Of a DNA stretch of 64,000 nt, positions 33,855 to 44,206 are shown piece after piece (within the stretch, counting starts at the first letter, position 1; each line of letters opens with the position of its first letter). The DNA comes from Zea mays. Its lineage: Eukaryota; Streptophyta; Magnoliopsida; Poales; Poaceae. The stretch covers positions 264,576,622-264,640,621 of the forward strand of contig NC_050096.1 in NCBI RefSeq assembly GCF_902167145.1, in the 5' to 3' direction. Below the pieces are notes generated by a model, which saw only the letters and a list, made by a program, of their open reading frames with translations, was not told where the DNA came from and did no database searches. Position numbers and translations under genes: made by a program.

Positions 33855-35083
33855 GTTCGCACTATTAAAGTGGAAAAGAGGATCAATGAGATTGTGAACC
33901 GCTTGAATAAGACAAAGGTGGAACGGAAACCTGATTTAAAGGGTATGTCACATTTATTTGAAAGCATTTCTGTCGTCATTTTTATGTCAGCAACTCAGCA
34001 TTCTATAATGAACATGGTTAAGTATTTTTCTTTTTATTTTTGGGATTCATAATGTGAGTTTTTATCTCACAAAGAAAGTGAGGATGTAATGTCTAGGCTT
34101 TGTTTGGTGGAGCTGTAGCTTTTCCAAAAGCACCTCCTGAAGAAGCTTTCGGGAAAAGCTTGGGAAGCTGCTCCTTGAAAGCTTCTCTGCTTTTAGTACA
34201 ACAAAGTGCTGCTTTTATCAGCTTGAAGAAGCTGCTGCCCTATTTGGGGGAGCCTCTAGCTTTTTGAGCTTTCTGTAGAAGCGAAAGCTGCCAGAAGCTC
34301 CCCAAATAGGGCCTTAGATCATTACGATTTTGCAGAATCTAGATGCGCAAAAGGATGTTATCATGATAACAAGATTTTTGAGAATCGTGAAAATGTTTGC
34401 GTATATGTTGGTATCTGTTTGGTCTATGAATAAAAGGCATGGTTGATGGATTATCGTTTTCAACTGAATGATAAATTTGACGCGTTGGCTTGTCGCATGT
34501 GCACTTCAGTCCTGTTATTTGAGTCAATAATCATCACATCGTTTCCTGCCAGCTGAAAGAGAGGCTATTAGTGCTGCTGAAAAGGCAGAAAGAAAGGCAC
34601 AACTTAGAGACAAGGTAAAGATATTTCTAATGCTATACCAGCCGTGTTTTCTTGTGTTGCCATGTGCTGGTTATGTAGAAATCAAAGATCTAACTTGTTT
34701 GTATTTCTAGAGCATATCAAATTATATTTATGGGCAGCAAACTGGTTGTAACGGATCTTGTAGGAACCAAATATTTATGTAGTTGATTCTATTGTAATAA
34801 ATTTTCTAGGGCATATCAAATTATAAATAGGATGTTGGTACTACCTGATAAAATAACTGAACTGCTGAACTTTTGATAGTTAGAATATTGACATAACAGA
34901 TCACTGGATTCTGTTTTTCTTCTGTTTCAGAAACGTAGGGAAGAGATGGAGAGGCTTGACAAAGAGAAGCAGGCTGATATCAGGAGCTACAAGGGTCTAA
35001 TGGTCCAAGAGAAGATGACTTCCAACAAGCAAATCGCTTCTGGCAGCAAGACCCTGCAGGAACTTGAAGAAGACTTCATGTGA
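33855..35083 (+). pseudogene. CCDC25-like protein, C-terminal three-exon cassette in Helitron 2
   Basis: Exons 33855-33942, 34553-34614 and 34931-35083 have proper AG/GT borders, sum to 303 nt and encode 100 residues plus a stop. They include RTIKVEKRINEIVNRLNKTK, a charged coiled-coil (AEKAERKAQLRDKKRREEME) and an acidic end LEEDFM. This matches the C-terminal half of eukaryotic CCDC25 (NFACT-R/DUF814 family, about 200 residues). The N-terminal NFACT-R part is not found upstream, where the ABC transporter fragment lies. The piece is uninterrupted and splice-competent, so it could act as a terminal cassette of a chimeric transcript. A Tourist-like MITE sits in its first intron (34096-34313). 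Confidence 0.85.
34096..34313. mobile_element. Tourist-like MITE in an intron of the CCDC25 fragment
   Basis: Ends GGCTTTGTTTGGTGGAGCT and the reverse complement of the right end GGCCCTATTTGGGGAGCT are inverted repeats, and AGCTT/AAGCT-rich text fills the interior. Flanks CTA and TTA fit a degenerate 3-bp TWA duplication. It may also be classed as hAT; the assignment is tentative. Confidence 0.6.
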
Positions 35084-35276
35084 GGGGTGGACATTATAAA
35101 TGCCATGCTGAAGATTTCCTTGAACTGCTTCTGTCGAAGACAGAAGGGGTACCACAGGCTTGAGATACTGGATCTAAATGACTCATGGGCAGGCCATGGT
35201 CTGTTATTATCTCCTCTTGCTGTTGTGGTCTATGTAAACCTTGTTTACTTGCTGAAAAAACAACGGTTCATGCTCC

Positions 35277-35501
35277 GTGTGTTCAAATAATATTGTAGTG
35301 TTAAGTAACTGCCCCGTGTTGATGATTTGCTGGTGTTTCGTGATTGCTGCAGACATAGAAATCGTATATAGTTCAAATGATTTGAATTGAATCATTTTTA
35401 TTTTTATTTGGAACACGGATTTTTTGTTCCAAAAGAATCATATAAAAATATTTACCTGTCACGGAGCAGTTACTTAACACTACAATATTATTTGAACACA
35501 C
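35277..35501. repeat. Near-perfect 42-bp inverted repeat downstream of the CCDC25 stop
   Basis: The arm at 35277-35318 (GTGTGTTCAAATAATATTGT...) and the arm at 35460-35501 are reverse complements with one mismatch, separated by 141 bp. A transcript through the region would form a long hairpin. The AT-rich centre gives no gene. Confidence 0.85.
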
Positions 35502-35667
35502 CACTGCTTATGTACATCATTATTGAGCGAATTCACAACATTATGTACGATGTAACGGCCACAGACTCGCAGTATACGGGTCTCCCGGATATTGAAGCCA
35601 GTTGTGATAAAATGTTCAAACAGATACAACAGTTCATTGGCCATGAGTTTTGCCAATCCAGCAAGCG

Positions 35668-36223
35668 CTAATTCGCATCAGCTGGGCCGTGGTAGTTTCT
35701 CCTCCTCAGCTGCGATTCTGGGGCAGGTTGCTGAAGGTAAATCTTGGTAGGGTCATTTGGGTCAACATACCTGCGCATATATATCCACTAACATGAGTTC
35801 ACAGCAGAGAAACCAATAGCCAGGAGAAGAAGTTGCTAGACTGTGAGCACATACGCATGACGCATCATATCATCGATAGGAGTCTGCGCGGCTTGCAGAG
35901 GATCCACACGCGGTGCCATGTTAGCAGCAGACTGGGCTTCAAACTCATTGTAGCGCCGCACAGATACAGTCAGGTTAAGGAAGAGAGGAACGAAAGTACC
36001 ACAGCCGCCTTCCTTGAACAAGATCTTGAAGGTGTGAGTTGAGTACAGGGCCCTGTTCTGATTGTCTGGAACGACTTGCATTGGAACATTCGATGTTAGT
36101 GACCAACCATGTCATATATGTATTCTCTACCAAGCATTCTGTCATACTCACTGGTTCAACGAATCCAGAGATGTTGTTGCAGTGAAATATGGGCTGATTG
36201 AACTTCTCACCATGCACAAACAA
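35668..36223 (-). pseudogene. WBP2-like GRAM-domain protein, C-terminal exons in Helitron 2 (antisense)
   Basis: Minus-strand exons are 36223-36152 (FVHGEKFNQPIFHCNNISGF...), about 36086-35860 (RALYSTHTFKILFKEGGCGT to DPLQAAQTPIDDMMRHAY) and 35770-35668 (VDPNDPTKIYLQQPAPESQL to a natural TAG). They match the C-terminal part of plant UPF0664/WBP2-like GRAM proteins. The junction after the first exon reads CCAGTGAGT, one G short of a CCAG|GTGAGT donor, so splicing in the ancestral phase appears damaged. The matching upstream exon is at 46352-46463, on the far side of the Opie-like element. Function is not established for the plant family. Confidence 0.85.
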
Positions 36224-36505
36224 CTGCAGAGGTAAGCAAGAAAGAGCAATTAGACTGATATTGTGAAGAAACCATTTCTTAGAACCCCCAACATGTAATG
36301 TAACCTTGAATCAAGCAAAAGCACCTAGGGATTTTTTTAAAGAGAGAACCCCGCACCTAAGCACCTAACAAAATGTGTTGGCAAACGTGACACACGGTAG
36401 ACGCTACAACCACCAACAATCACCATATAAATTAGACACACTATATCGGTAGACAAAATATTCCGCTACTCGATACTCACCTAGAGCCTAAAGGGTGGTG
36501 ACACT

Positions 36506-37775
36506 TGAGAGCACCTAGAGGGGGGGGTGAATAGGTGATCCTGTAAACTTCAAAACTTAAGCCACAAAACTTTGATTAAGTGTTAGTACAGTTAATGCCA
36601 AGTGGCTAGAGAGAAGATCTTGCACAATAGGATAATCACACGGAGTTCAACACAGAGAAGACACAGTGATTTATCCCGTGGTTCGGCCAAGTACAAAACT
36701 TGCCTACTCCACGTTGTGGCGTCCCAACGGACGAGAGTTGCACTCAACTCCTCTCAAGTGATCCAATGATCAACTTGAATACCACAGTGTTATGCTTTTC
36801 CTTTCAATTTCCCGTTTGCGAGGAATCTCCACAACTTGGAGTCTCTCGCCCTTACACTTGAGATTCACAAAGAAATACGGAGTAAGGGAGGGAAGCAACA
36901 CACACAAATCCACAGCAAAATGCGCACACACACGGCCACGAATCGAGCTCAAAGACTATCTCACAGTTCTCACAAGAACGGAGCTTGAATCACTTAGAAT
37001 AACAAACGGATGCGCAAAGACTGAGTGTGGATGATCAAGAATGCTCAAAGGTTGCTTGGTTGTCTCCTCCATGCACCTAGGGGTCCCTTTTATAGCCCCA
37101 AGGCAGCTAGGAGCCGTTGAGAGCAAATCTGGAAGGCTGATCTTGCCTTCTGTCGTCGGGCGCACCGGACAGTCCGGTGCGCACCGGACACTGTCCGGTG
37201 CCCGATTTCCTTCCTTAAACAGCGCAGTCGACCGTTGCTGATCTGGGAGCCGTTGGCGCACCGGACATGTCCGGTGCACACCGGACAGTCCGGTGCCCCC
37301 TTCCGACCGTTGGCTTGGCCACGTGTCGCGCGCAGAATCCGCGGCCGACCGTTGGCCCTAGCCGACCGTTGGCTCACCGGACAGTCCGGTGCACACCGGA
37401 CAGTCCGGTGCACACCGGACAGTCCGGTGAATTTTAGCCGTACGCCGTCAGCAAATTCCCGAGAGCGGCCTCTTCGGCCGAGGCAGCCTGGCGCACCGGA
37501 CACTGTCCGGTGCACCACCGGACAGTCCGGTGCCCCAGACCGAAACAGCCCCTTGGCTGTACACAGCCACCTTTTTCCTTTTCTTTTTCTTCCTGTTTCC
37601 AATACTTAGACAAGTATATTAGTACACAAAACCAATGTACTAAGACTTAGAAACATACCTTTGCTCTTGATTTGCACTTTGTTCATCCATTGCATAAATT
37701 CACATTTTAAGCACTTGAGTTGGCACTCAATCACCAAAATACTTAGAAATGGCCCAAGGGCACATTTCCCTTTCA
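36506..37775 (-). repeat. 3' LTR of the Opie-like element (1270 bp)
   Basis: Starts TGAGAGCACCTAGAGG on the plus strand and ends CCCTTTCA. A minus-strand TATA box (CTATAAAAGG) is at about 37086-37096. Palindromes CACCGGACAGTCCGGTG or near-copies occur in at least eight places; three stand in tandem at 37375-37391, 37394-37410 and 37413-37429. Confidence 0.95.
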
Positions 37776-38560
37776 ATCTCCCCCTTTTTGGTGATTTATG
37801 CCAACACAACATAAAGCAACTAGAACAAGTGCAAAATCACTTCAAATAAAACTCAAATTGATTTTGATTCAATTTTGGCATATATGGATCATCCTTTGCC
37901 ACCACTTGGTTTGTTTTTGGAAATCAAACTCAAATCTCTATCTCTATGTCAAACACACATATTGAAGCATAAAGAGAGTCATTCCGAAAGAGATTGATCA
38001 AAGATTTCAAACACTCCCCCTATTTCCCATAATCAACATTTCTCCCCATACGAAGCCAACTTTTGACAAGAGAGACAATAAAAGAGTTTAACAAAACAAA
38101 AACTCTATTCTACTATTTTCAAAATCTCTCAAGTGGTAGCTGATCCATTTATTGCTTTGGCCTTTATTTTCTCCCCCTTTGGCATCAAGCACCAAAACGG
38201 AATCAATCTTGGCCCTTTAACCCCATTGCCTCACCAAAGTCTTCAATTAAGAGCAAATGGCAATAAGATTTCATGAGATGAACTTGGAATAAGTTACCCT
38301 CTCATCGGAGTGCAGTGGAAGTCTTTCATGGTCCAAGTCCACCTTTTCCCTTTCAGTCCTCCTCCGAGACTAAATCATCAACTCAAGCACATGGTTAGTC
38401 TCAAAGGGTCAAGTTGTAACACATCTCCCCCTAAACATGTGCATCACTTTGCAACGGACTTGTGAGGTCCAGGGATTGTTTGTACAACTTGAGCACCATA
38501 TTTAGCAACAAAATGCAAAAAGGAACATGATCAAAAACATAAACACATGTATGCTATAAT
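37776..38560 (-). other. Opie-like 3' spacer with multiple polypurine tracts
   Basis: Directly next to the 3' LTR the plus strand reads ATCTCCCCCTTTTTGG, the complement of a polypurine tract. Similar CTCCCC(C/T) motifs recur near 38012, 38043, 38170 and 38424. Multiple PPT-like motifs are a known trait of Sireviruses. No coding region is seen. Confidence 0.75.
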
Positions 38561-41500
38561 TCAATCCAAGTTCCGCGAATCTAAGACATTTAGCTCACTA
38601 CGCAACCTGCAAAAGGTCTTCTCATCTAGAGGCTTAGTGAAGATATCGGCTAGCTGGTTCTCGGTGCTAACATGAAACACTTCGATATCTCCCTTTTGCT
38701 GGTGGTCTCTCAAAAAGTGATGCCGGATGTCTATGTGCTTTGTGCGGCTGTGCTCAACAGGATTCTCCGCCATGCGGATAGCACTCTCATTGTCACATAG
38801 GAGTGGGACTTTGCTCAGATTGTAGCCAAAGTCCCGGAGGGTTTGCCTCATCCAAAGTAGTTGCGCGCAACACTGACCTGCGGCAACGTACTCGGCCTCA
38901 GCGGTGGATAGGGCAACGGAGGTTTGTTTCTTAGAGTTCCATGACACCAGGGACCTTCCTAAGAATTGGCACGTCCCTGATGTACTCTTTCTATCGACCT
39001 TACATCCAGCATAGTCGGAGTCTGAGTATCCAACTAAGTCAAAGGTAGACCCCTTTGGATACCAGAGCCCGAAGCAAGGCGTAGCAACCAAATATCTAAG
39101 AATTCGCTTTACCGCCACTAAGTGACACTCCTTAGGATCGGATTGAAATCTAGCACACATGCATACGCTAAGCATAATATCCGGTCTACTAGCACATAAG
39201 TAAAGCAAAGAACCTATCATTGACCGGTATGCTTTTTGATCAACGGACTTACCTCCTTTGTTGAGGTCGGTGTGTCCGTCGGTCCCCATCGGAGTCTTTG
39301 CGGGCTTGGCGTCCTTCATCCCAAACCGCTTTAGCAGATCTTGCGTGTACTTCGTTTGGGAGATGAAGTTGCCGTCCTTGAGTTGCTTCACTTGGAACCC
39401 AAGGAAGTAGTTCAACTCGCCCATCATCGACATCTCGAATTTCTGCGTCATCACCCTGCTAAACTCTTCACAAGACTTTTGGTTAGTAGAACCAAATATT
39501 ATGTCATCGACATAAATTTGGCACACAAACAAATCACCATCACATGTCTTAGTAAAAAGAGTTGGATCGGCTTTCCCAACCTTGAAAGCATTAGCAACTA
39601 AGAAATCTCTAAGGCATTCATACCATGCTCTTGGGGCTTGCTTAAGTCCATAGAGCGCCTTAGAGAGCTTACACACATGGTCGGGATACCGTTCATCCTT
39701 GAAGCCAGGGGGTTGCTCCACGTACACCTCCTCCTTGATTGGCCCGTTGAGGAAGGCGCTCTTCACATCCATTTGGAACAGCCTGAAAGAATGGTGAGCG
39801 GCATATGCTAGCAGGATACGAATAGACTCTAGTCTAGCCACAGGAGCAAAAGTCTCCTCGAAATCCAAACCTGCGACTTGGGCATAACCTTTTGCCACAA
39901 GTCGAGCCTTGTTTCTCGTCACCACCCCGTGTTCGTCCTGTTTATTGCGGAACACCCACTTGGTTCCCACAACATTTTGCTTCGGACGAGGCACCAGCGT
40001 CCAAACTTCATTTCTTTTGAAGTTGTTGAGCTCCTCCTGCATGGCCAACACCCAGTCCGGATCTAGCAAGGCCTCCTCTACCCTGAAAGGCTCAATAGAA
40101 GAGACAAAGGAGTAATGCTCACAAAAATTAACTAATCGAGAACGAGTAGTTACTCCCTTGCTAATGTCACCCAGAATTTGGTCGACGGGATGATCCCTTT
40201 GAATCATCGCTCGAACTTGGGTTGGAGGTGCAGGTTGTGCTTCTTCCTCCATCACATGATCATCTTGTGCTCCCCCTTGATCACACGCCTCCTGTTGATG
40301 AACCTGTTCATCATCTTGAGTTGGGGGTAGCACCATAGTTGAGGAAGATGGTTGATCTCGTTCATCGTGTTCCTGTGGCCGCACTTCTCCAATCGCCATG
40401 GTTCGTATAGCGGCCGTTGGAACATCTTCTTCATCTACATCATCACAATCAACAACTTGCTCTCTTGGAGAGCCATTAGTCTCATCAAATACAACGTCGC
40501 TAGAGACTTCAACCAAACCCGATGATTTGTTGAAGACTTTATACGCCTTTGTATTTGAGTCATAACCTAATAAAAACCCTTCTACAGCTTTGGGAGCAAA
40601 CTTAGAATTTCTACCCTTCTTTACTAGAATGTAGCACTTGCTCCCAAATACACGAAAGTAAGATACATTGGGTTTGTTACCGGTTAGAAGCTCATACGAC
40701 GTCTTCTTGAGGAGGCGGTGAAGGTAGACCCTGTTGATGGCGTGGCAAGCCGTGTTCACGGCTTCCGACCAAAAACGTTCGGGGGTCTTGAACTCTCCAA
40801 GCATAGTCCTCGCCATGTCGATTAGCGTCCTGTTCTTCCTCTCTACCACACCATTTTGCTGTGGTGTGTAGGGAGCAGAGAACTCATGCTTGATCCCTTC
40901 CTCCTCAAGGAACTCCTCCACTTGAAGGTTCTTGAACTCGGACCCGTTGTCGCTCCTTATCTTCTTCACCTTGAGCTCAAACTCATTTTGAGCTCTCCTG
41001 AGGAAGCGCTTGAGGGTCCCTTGGGTTTCAGACTTATCCTGCAAAAAGAACACCCAAGTGAAGCGGGAAAAGTCATCAACAATAACTAGACCATACTTAC
41101 TCCCTCCTATGCTCAGATAGGCGACGGGTCCGAAGAGGTCCATATGCAGTAGCTCCAGGGGTCTTGAAGTAGTCATCACATTCTTGCTGTGATGTGCTCC
41201 TCCCACTTGTTTACCTGCTTGACAAGCTGCACAAGGTCTATCCTTTTCGAATTGCACGTTAGTCAAACCTATCACGTGTTCTCCCTTTAGAAGCTTGTGA
41301 AGGTTCTTCATCCCCACATGTGCTAAGCGGCGATGCCACAGCCAGCCCATGCTAGTCTTAGCTATTAAGCATGCATCTAGACCGGCCTCTTCTTTTGCAA
41401 AATCAACTAAATAAAGTTTGCCGTCTAATACACCCTTAAAAGCTAGTGAACCATCACTTCTTCTAAAGACAGACACATCTACATTTGTGAATAGACAGTT

Positions 41501-41767
41501 ATATCCCATATGACATAATTGACTAACAGATAGCAAATTATATCCAAGACTCTCTACTAAAAATACATTAGAGATAGAATGCTCATTAGAAATTGCAATT
41601 TTACCTAATCCTTTTACCTTGCCTTGATTCCCATCACCGAATATAATTGAATCTTGGGAATCCTTATTCTTGACGTAGGAGGTGAACATCTTCTTCTCCC
41701 CCGTCATATGGTTTGTGCATCCGCTGTCGATAATCCAGCTTGAACCCCCGGATGCATAAACCTGCAA
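38561..41767 (-). CDS. pol: Opie-like pol polyprotein (protease, integrase, RT, RNase H)
   Basis: One uninterrupted frame of about 1068 codons holds, in copia order: the protease Asp motif ([10 protein letters not shown], about residue 14), the GAG-pre-integrase and HHCC region (HRRLAH...CAACQAGK, about 150-200), the integrase DDE core ([28 protein letters not shown]; all three acidic residues present), reverse transcriptase with [10 protein letters not shown] (about residue 748) and RNase H ([17 protein letters not shown]). The first codon of the frame is TTG. The frame is open upstream to a TAG near 41798, and it differs from the gag frame, so expression needs a frameshift or separate initiation. 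All catalytic signatures checked are intact, so the copy may be coding-competent. Confidence 0.9.
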   Translation of the reverse strand: MQVYASGGSSWIIDSGCTNHMTGEKKMFTSYVKNKDSQDSIIFGDGNQGKVKGLGKIAISNEHSISNVFLVESLGYNLLSVSQLCHMGYNCLFTNVDVSVFRRSDGSLAFKGVLDGKLYLVDFAKEEAGLDACLIAKTSMGWLWHRRLAHVGMKNLHKLLKGEHVIGLTNVQFEKDRPCAACQAGKQVGGAHHSKNVMTTSRPLELLHMDLFGPVAYLSIGGSKYGLVIVDDFSRFTWVFFLQDKSETQGTLKRFLRRAQNEFELKVKKIRSDNGSEFKNLQVEEFLEEEGIKHEFSAPYTPQQNGVVERKNRTLIDMARTMLGEFKTPERFWSEAVNTACHAINRVYLHRLLKKTSYELLTGNKPNVSYFRVFGSKCYILVKKGRNSKFAPKAVEGFLLGYDSNTKAYKVFNKSSGLVEVSSDVVFDETNGSPREQVVDCDDVDEEDVPTAAIRTMAIGEVRPQEHDERDQPSSSTMVLPPTQDDEQVHQQEACDQGGAQDDHVMEEEAQPAPPTQVRAMIQRDHPVDQILGDISKGVTTRSRLVNFCEHYSFVSSIEPFRVEEALLDPDWVLAMQEELNNFKRNEVWTLVPRPKQNVVGTKWVFRNKQDEHGVVTRNKARLVAKGYAQVAGLDFEETFAPVARLESIRILLAYAAHHSFRLFQMDVKSAFLNGPIKEEVYVEQPPGFKDERYPDHVCKLSKALYGLKQAPRAWYECLRDFLVANAFKVGKADPTLFTKTCDGDLFVCQIYVDDIIFGSTNQKSCEEFSRVMTQKFEMSMMGELNYFLGFQVKQLKDGNFISQTKYTQDLLKRFGMKDAKPAKTPMGTDGHTDLNKGGKSVDQKAYRSMIGSLLYLCASRPDIMLSVCMCARFQSDPKECHLVAVKRILRYLVATPCFGLWYPKGSTFDLVGYSDSDYAGCKVDRKSTSGTCQFLGRSLVSWNSKKQTSVALSTAEAEYVAAGQCCAQLLWMRQTLRDFGYNLSKVPLLCDNESAIRMAENPVEHSRTKHIDIRHHFLRDHQQKGDIEVFHVSTENQLADIFTKPLDEKTFCRLRSELNVLDSRNLD

Positions 41768-41843
41768 GGCAAATTTAGGCTTGGGACTTAGGTACCCAAC
41801 TCTTGTTGGGTCCTACAAGGTTAGTGCAAATTTCCTTAGGGAC

Positions 41844-44156
41844 TTAAATGCAAGTTTTGTCTCCCTTGCATTTTGCCCCTAACTTCCTAGCAACTATTTT
41901 CCTATCCTTTCTACAAATAGCAAAGGAAGCATTTAGTGCATGATAAATTGTAGAAGGTCCATTCATAACTTTTCTAGGAATATTAACAACATTTCTCCTA
42001 GGCATATTATGAACAACATTTCTCCTATCAACATTTCTATCATGCACATAGGAAGAACTAGAAGCAAACATGACATGAGAATCAAAATTATCATAAGCAT
42101 TAAAACTCCTATAAGCATTTCTAGTTTGTCTCCTATCATGGTGCATAAAAGCATGGTTCTTTTGCACACTACTAGCCATAGGGGCCTTCCCTTTCTCCTT
42201 GGCGGAGATGGGAGCCTTATGGCTTGTCAAGTTCTTGACTTCCCTCTTGAAGCCAAGCCCATCCTTAATTGAGGGGTGTCTACCAATTGTGTAGGCATCC
42301 CTTGCAAATTTTAGTTTATCCAAATCACTCTTGCTAGTCTTAAGTTGGGCATTAAGATCAGCTACTTCATCATTTAATTTAGAAATGCACTCTAGGTGTT
42401 CACTACAAGCATCAACATTAAAGTCTTTACACCTAGTGCAAATCACAACATGTTCTACACAAGATGTTAATTTACTAGATTTTTCTAGCTTAGCATTTAA
42501 ATCATCATTTATGCTCTTTAAACTAGCAAGTGAATCATGATATGTAGACAACTCACAAGAAAGCATTTCATTTCTCTTAATCTCTAATGCAAGTGATTTT
42601 TGTGCTTCTACAAACTTGTCATGTTCCTCATACAACAAATCCTCTTGCCTTTCTAAAAGCACATTCTTATCATTCAAGGCATCAATCAATTCATTGATTT
42701 TGTCTATCTTAGATCTATCTAAGCCCTTGAATAAGCATGAATAGTCTATGTCATCATCATCACTAGACTCATTATCACTAGAAGAAGCATAAGTGGAGTC
42801 TCGAGTACTCACCTTCTTCTCCCTTGCCATAAGGCATGTGTGACGCTCGTTGGGGAAGAGGGATGACTTGTTGAAGGCGGTGGCGGCGAGTCCTTCATTG
42901 TCGGAGTCGGAGGAGCAATCCGAATCCCACTCTTTTCCGATGTGTGCCTCGCCCTTGGCCTTCTTGTAATTCTTCTTCTTTTCCCTCTTGTTCCCCTGTT
43001 CCTGGTCACTATCGTTATCGGGGCAGTTAGCGATAAAATGACCAATCTTACCGCACTTGAAGCATGAGCGCTTCCCCTTTGTCTTGGTCTTGCTTGGCTG
43101 CCCCTTGTGACCTTTTAGCACCGTCTTGAAGCGTTTGATGATGAGAGCCATCTCTTCATCATTAAGTCCGGCCGCCTCAATTTGTGCCACCTTGCTAGGT
43201 AGCGCCTCCTTGCTTCTTGTTGCCTTGAGAGCAAGGGGTTGATGCTCGTTGATCGGTCCATTCAAGGCGTCGTCCACGTATCTTGCCTCCTTGATCATCA
43301 TCCGCCCGCTTACGAATTTTCCGAGTACCTCCTCGGGCGTCATCTTCGTGTACCTGGGATTCTCACGAATATTGTTCACGAGATGAGGATCAAGAACGGT
43401 GAATGACCTTAGCATTAGGCGGACGACGTCGTGATCCGTCCATCGCGTGCTTCCGTAGCTCCTTATTTTGTTGATAAGGGTCTTGAGCCGGTTGTATGTT
43501 TGGGTTGGCTCCTCGCCCCTTATCATTGCAAACCTTCCAAGCTCGCCCTCCACCAACTCCATTTTGGTGAGCATGGTGATGTCGTTCCCCTCGTGAGAAA
43601 TCTTGAGGGTGTCCCATATCTGCTTGGCATTGTCCAAGCCGCTCACCTTATTGTACTCGTCCCTGCACAAAGAGGCTAGCAACACAGTAGTAGCTTGTGC
43701 ATTTTTATGAATTTGTTCATTAATAAACATAGGGCTATCCGAGCTATCAAATTTCATTCCATTCTCTACGATCTCCCATATGCTTGGATGGAGAGAGAAT
43801 AAATGACTACGCATTTTGTGACTCCAAAATCCGTAGTCCTCCCCATCAAAGTGTGGAGGTTTGCCGAGAGGAATGGAAAGCAGATGCGAATTCGAACTAT
43901 GTGGAATATGAGAATAGTCAAATGAAAAGTTCGAATTGACCGTCTTCCTGTAGTCGTTGTCGTCGTCCTTTTGAGAAGAAGAGGATTCGTCGCTGTCGTA
44001 GTAGACGATCTCCTTGATGCGCCTTGTCTTCTTCTTCTTCCCATCTTTGCGCTTGTGGCCCGAGCCAGAGTCATTGGATTTGTCATCTTTTGGCTCGTTG
44101 ACGAAGGACTCCTTTTCCTTGTCGTTGATCACGATTCCCTTCCCCTTAGGATCCAT
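41844..44156 (-). CDS. gag: Opie-like gag protein
   Basis: A 770-codon frame starts at ATG 44156, only 37 nt inside the PBS. An acidic/lysine-rich N-terminus is followed by a copia retrotransposon-gag domain (PPHFDGEDYGFWSHKM, about residue 98), one CCHC zinc knuckle (CFKCGKIGHFIANC, about residue 363) and a coiled-coil-like region typical of Sirevirus Gag C-termini. It ends in a TAA at 41844. Gag forms the particle that packages the RNA. No internal stop is present. Confidence 0.9.
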   Translation of the reverse strand: MDPKGKGIVINDKEKESFVNEPKDDKSNDSGSGHKRKDGKKKKTRRIKEIVYYDSDESSSSQKDDDNDYRKTVNSNFSFDYSHIPHSSNSHLLSIPLGKPPHFDGEDYGFWSHKMRSHLFSLHPSIWEIVENGMKFDSSDSPMFINEQIHKNAQATTVLLASLCRDEYNKVSGLDNAKQIWDTLKISHEGNDITMLTKMELVEGELGRFAMIRGEEPTQTYNRLKTLINKIRSYGSTRWTDHDVVRLMLRSFTVLDPHLVNNIRENPRYTKMTPEEVLGKFVSGRMMIKEARYVDDALNGPINEHQPLALKATRSKEALPSKVAQIEAAGLNDEEMALIIKRFKTVLKGHKGQPSKTKTKGKRSCFKCGKIGHFIANCPDNDSDQEQGNKREKKKNYKKAKGEAHIGKEWDSDCSSDSDNEGLAATAFNKSSLFPNERHTCLMAREKKVSTRDSTYASSSDNESSDDDDIDYSCLFKGLDRSKIDKINELIDALNDKNVLLERQEDLLYEEHDKFVEAQKSLALEIKRNEMLSCELSTYHDSLASLKSINDDLNAKLEKSSKLTSCVEHVVICTRCKDFNVDACSEHLECISKLNDEVADLNAQLKTSKSDLDKLKFARDAYTIGRHPSIKDGLGFKREVKNLTSHKAPISAKEKGKAPMASSVQKNHAFMHHDRRQTRNAYRSFNAYDNFDSHVMFASSSSYVHDRNVDRRNVVHNMPRRNVVNIPRKVMNGPSTIYHALNASFAICRKDRKIVARKLGAKCKGDKTCI

Positions 44157-44192
44157 CTCTTCGGGCGATTAGTCCCTTTCTTGAAGAGAACG

Positions 44193-44204
44193 GCTCTGAT
44201 ACCA
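44193..44204 (-). other. Primer-binding site of the Opie-like element (tRNA-iMet type)
   Basis: The minus strand reads TGGTATCAGAGC two bases inside the 5' LTR, the standard copia PBS complementary to the 3' end of initiator methionine tRNA. Confidence 0.95.
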
Positions 44205-44206
44205 AT

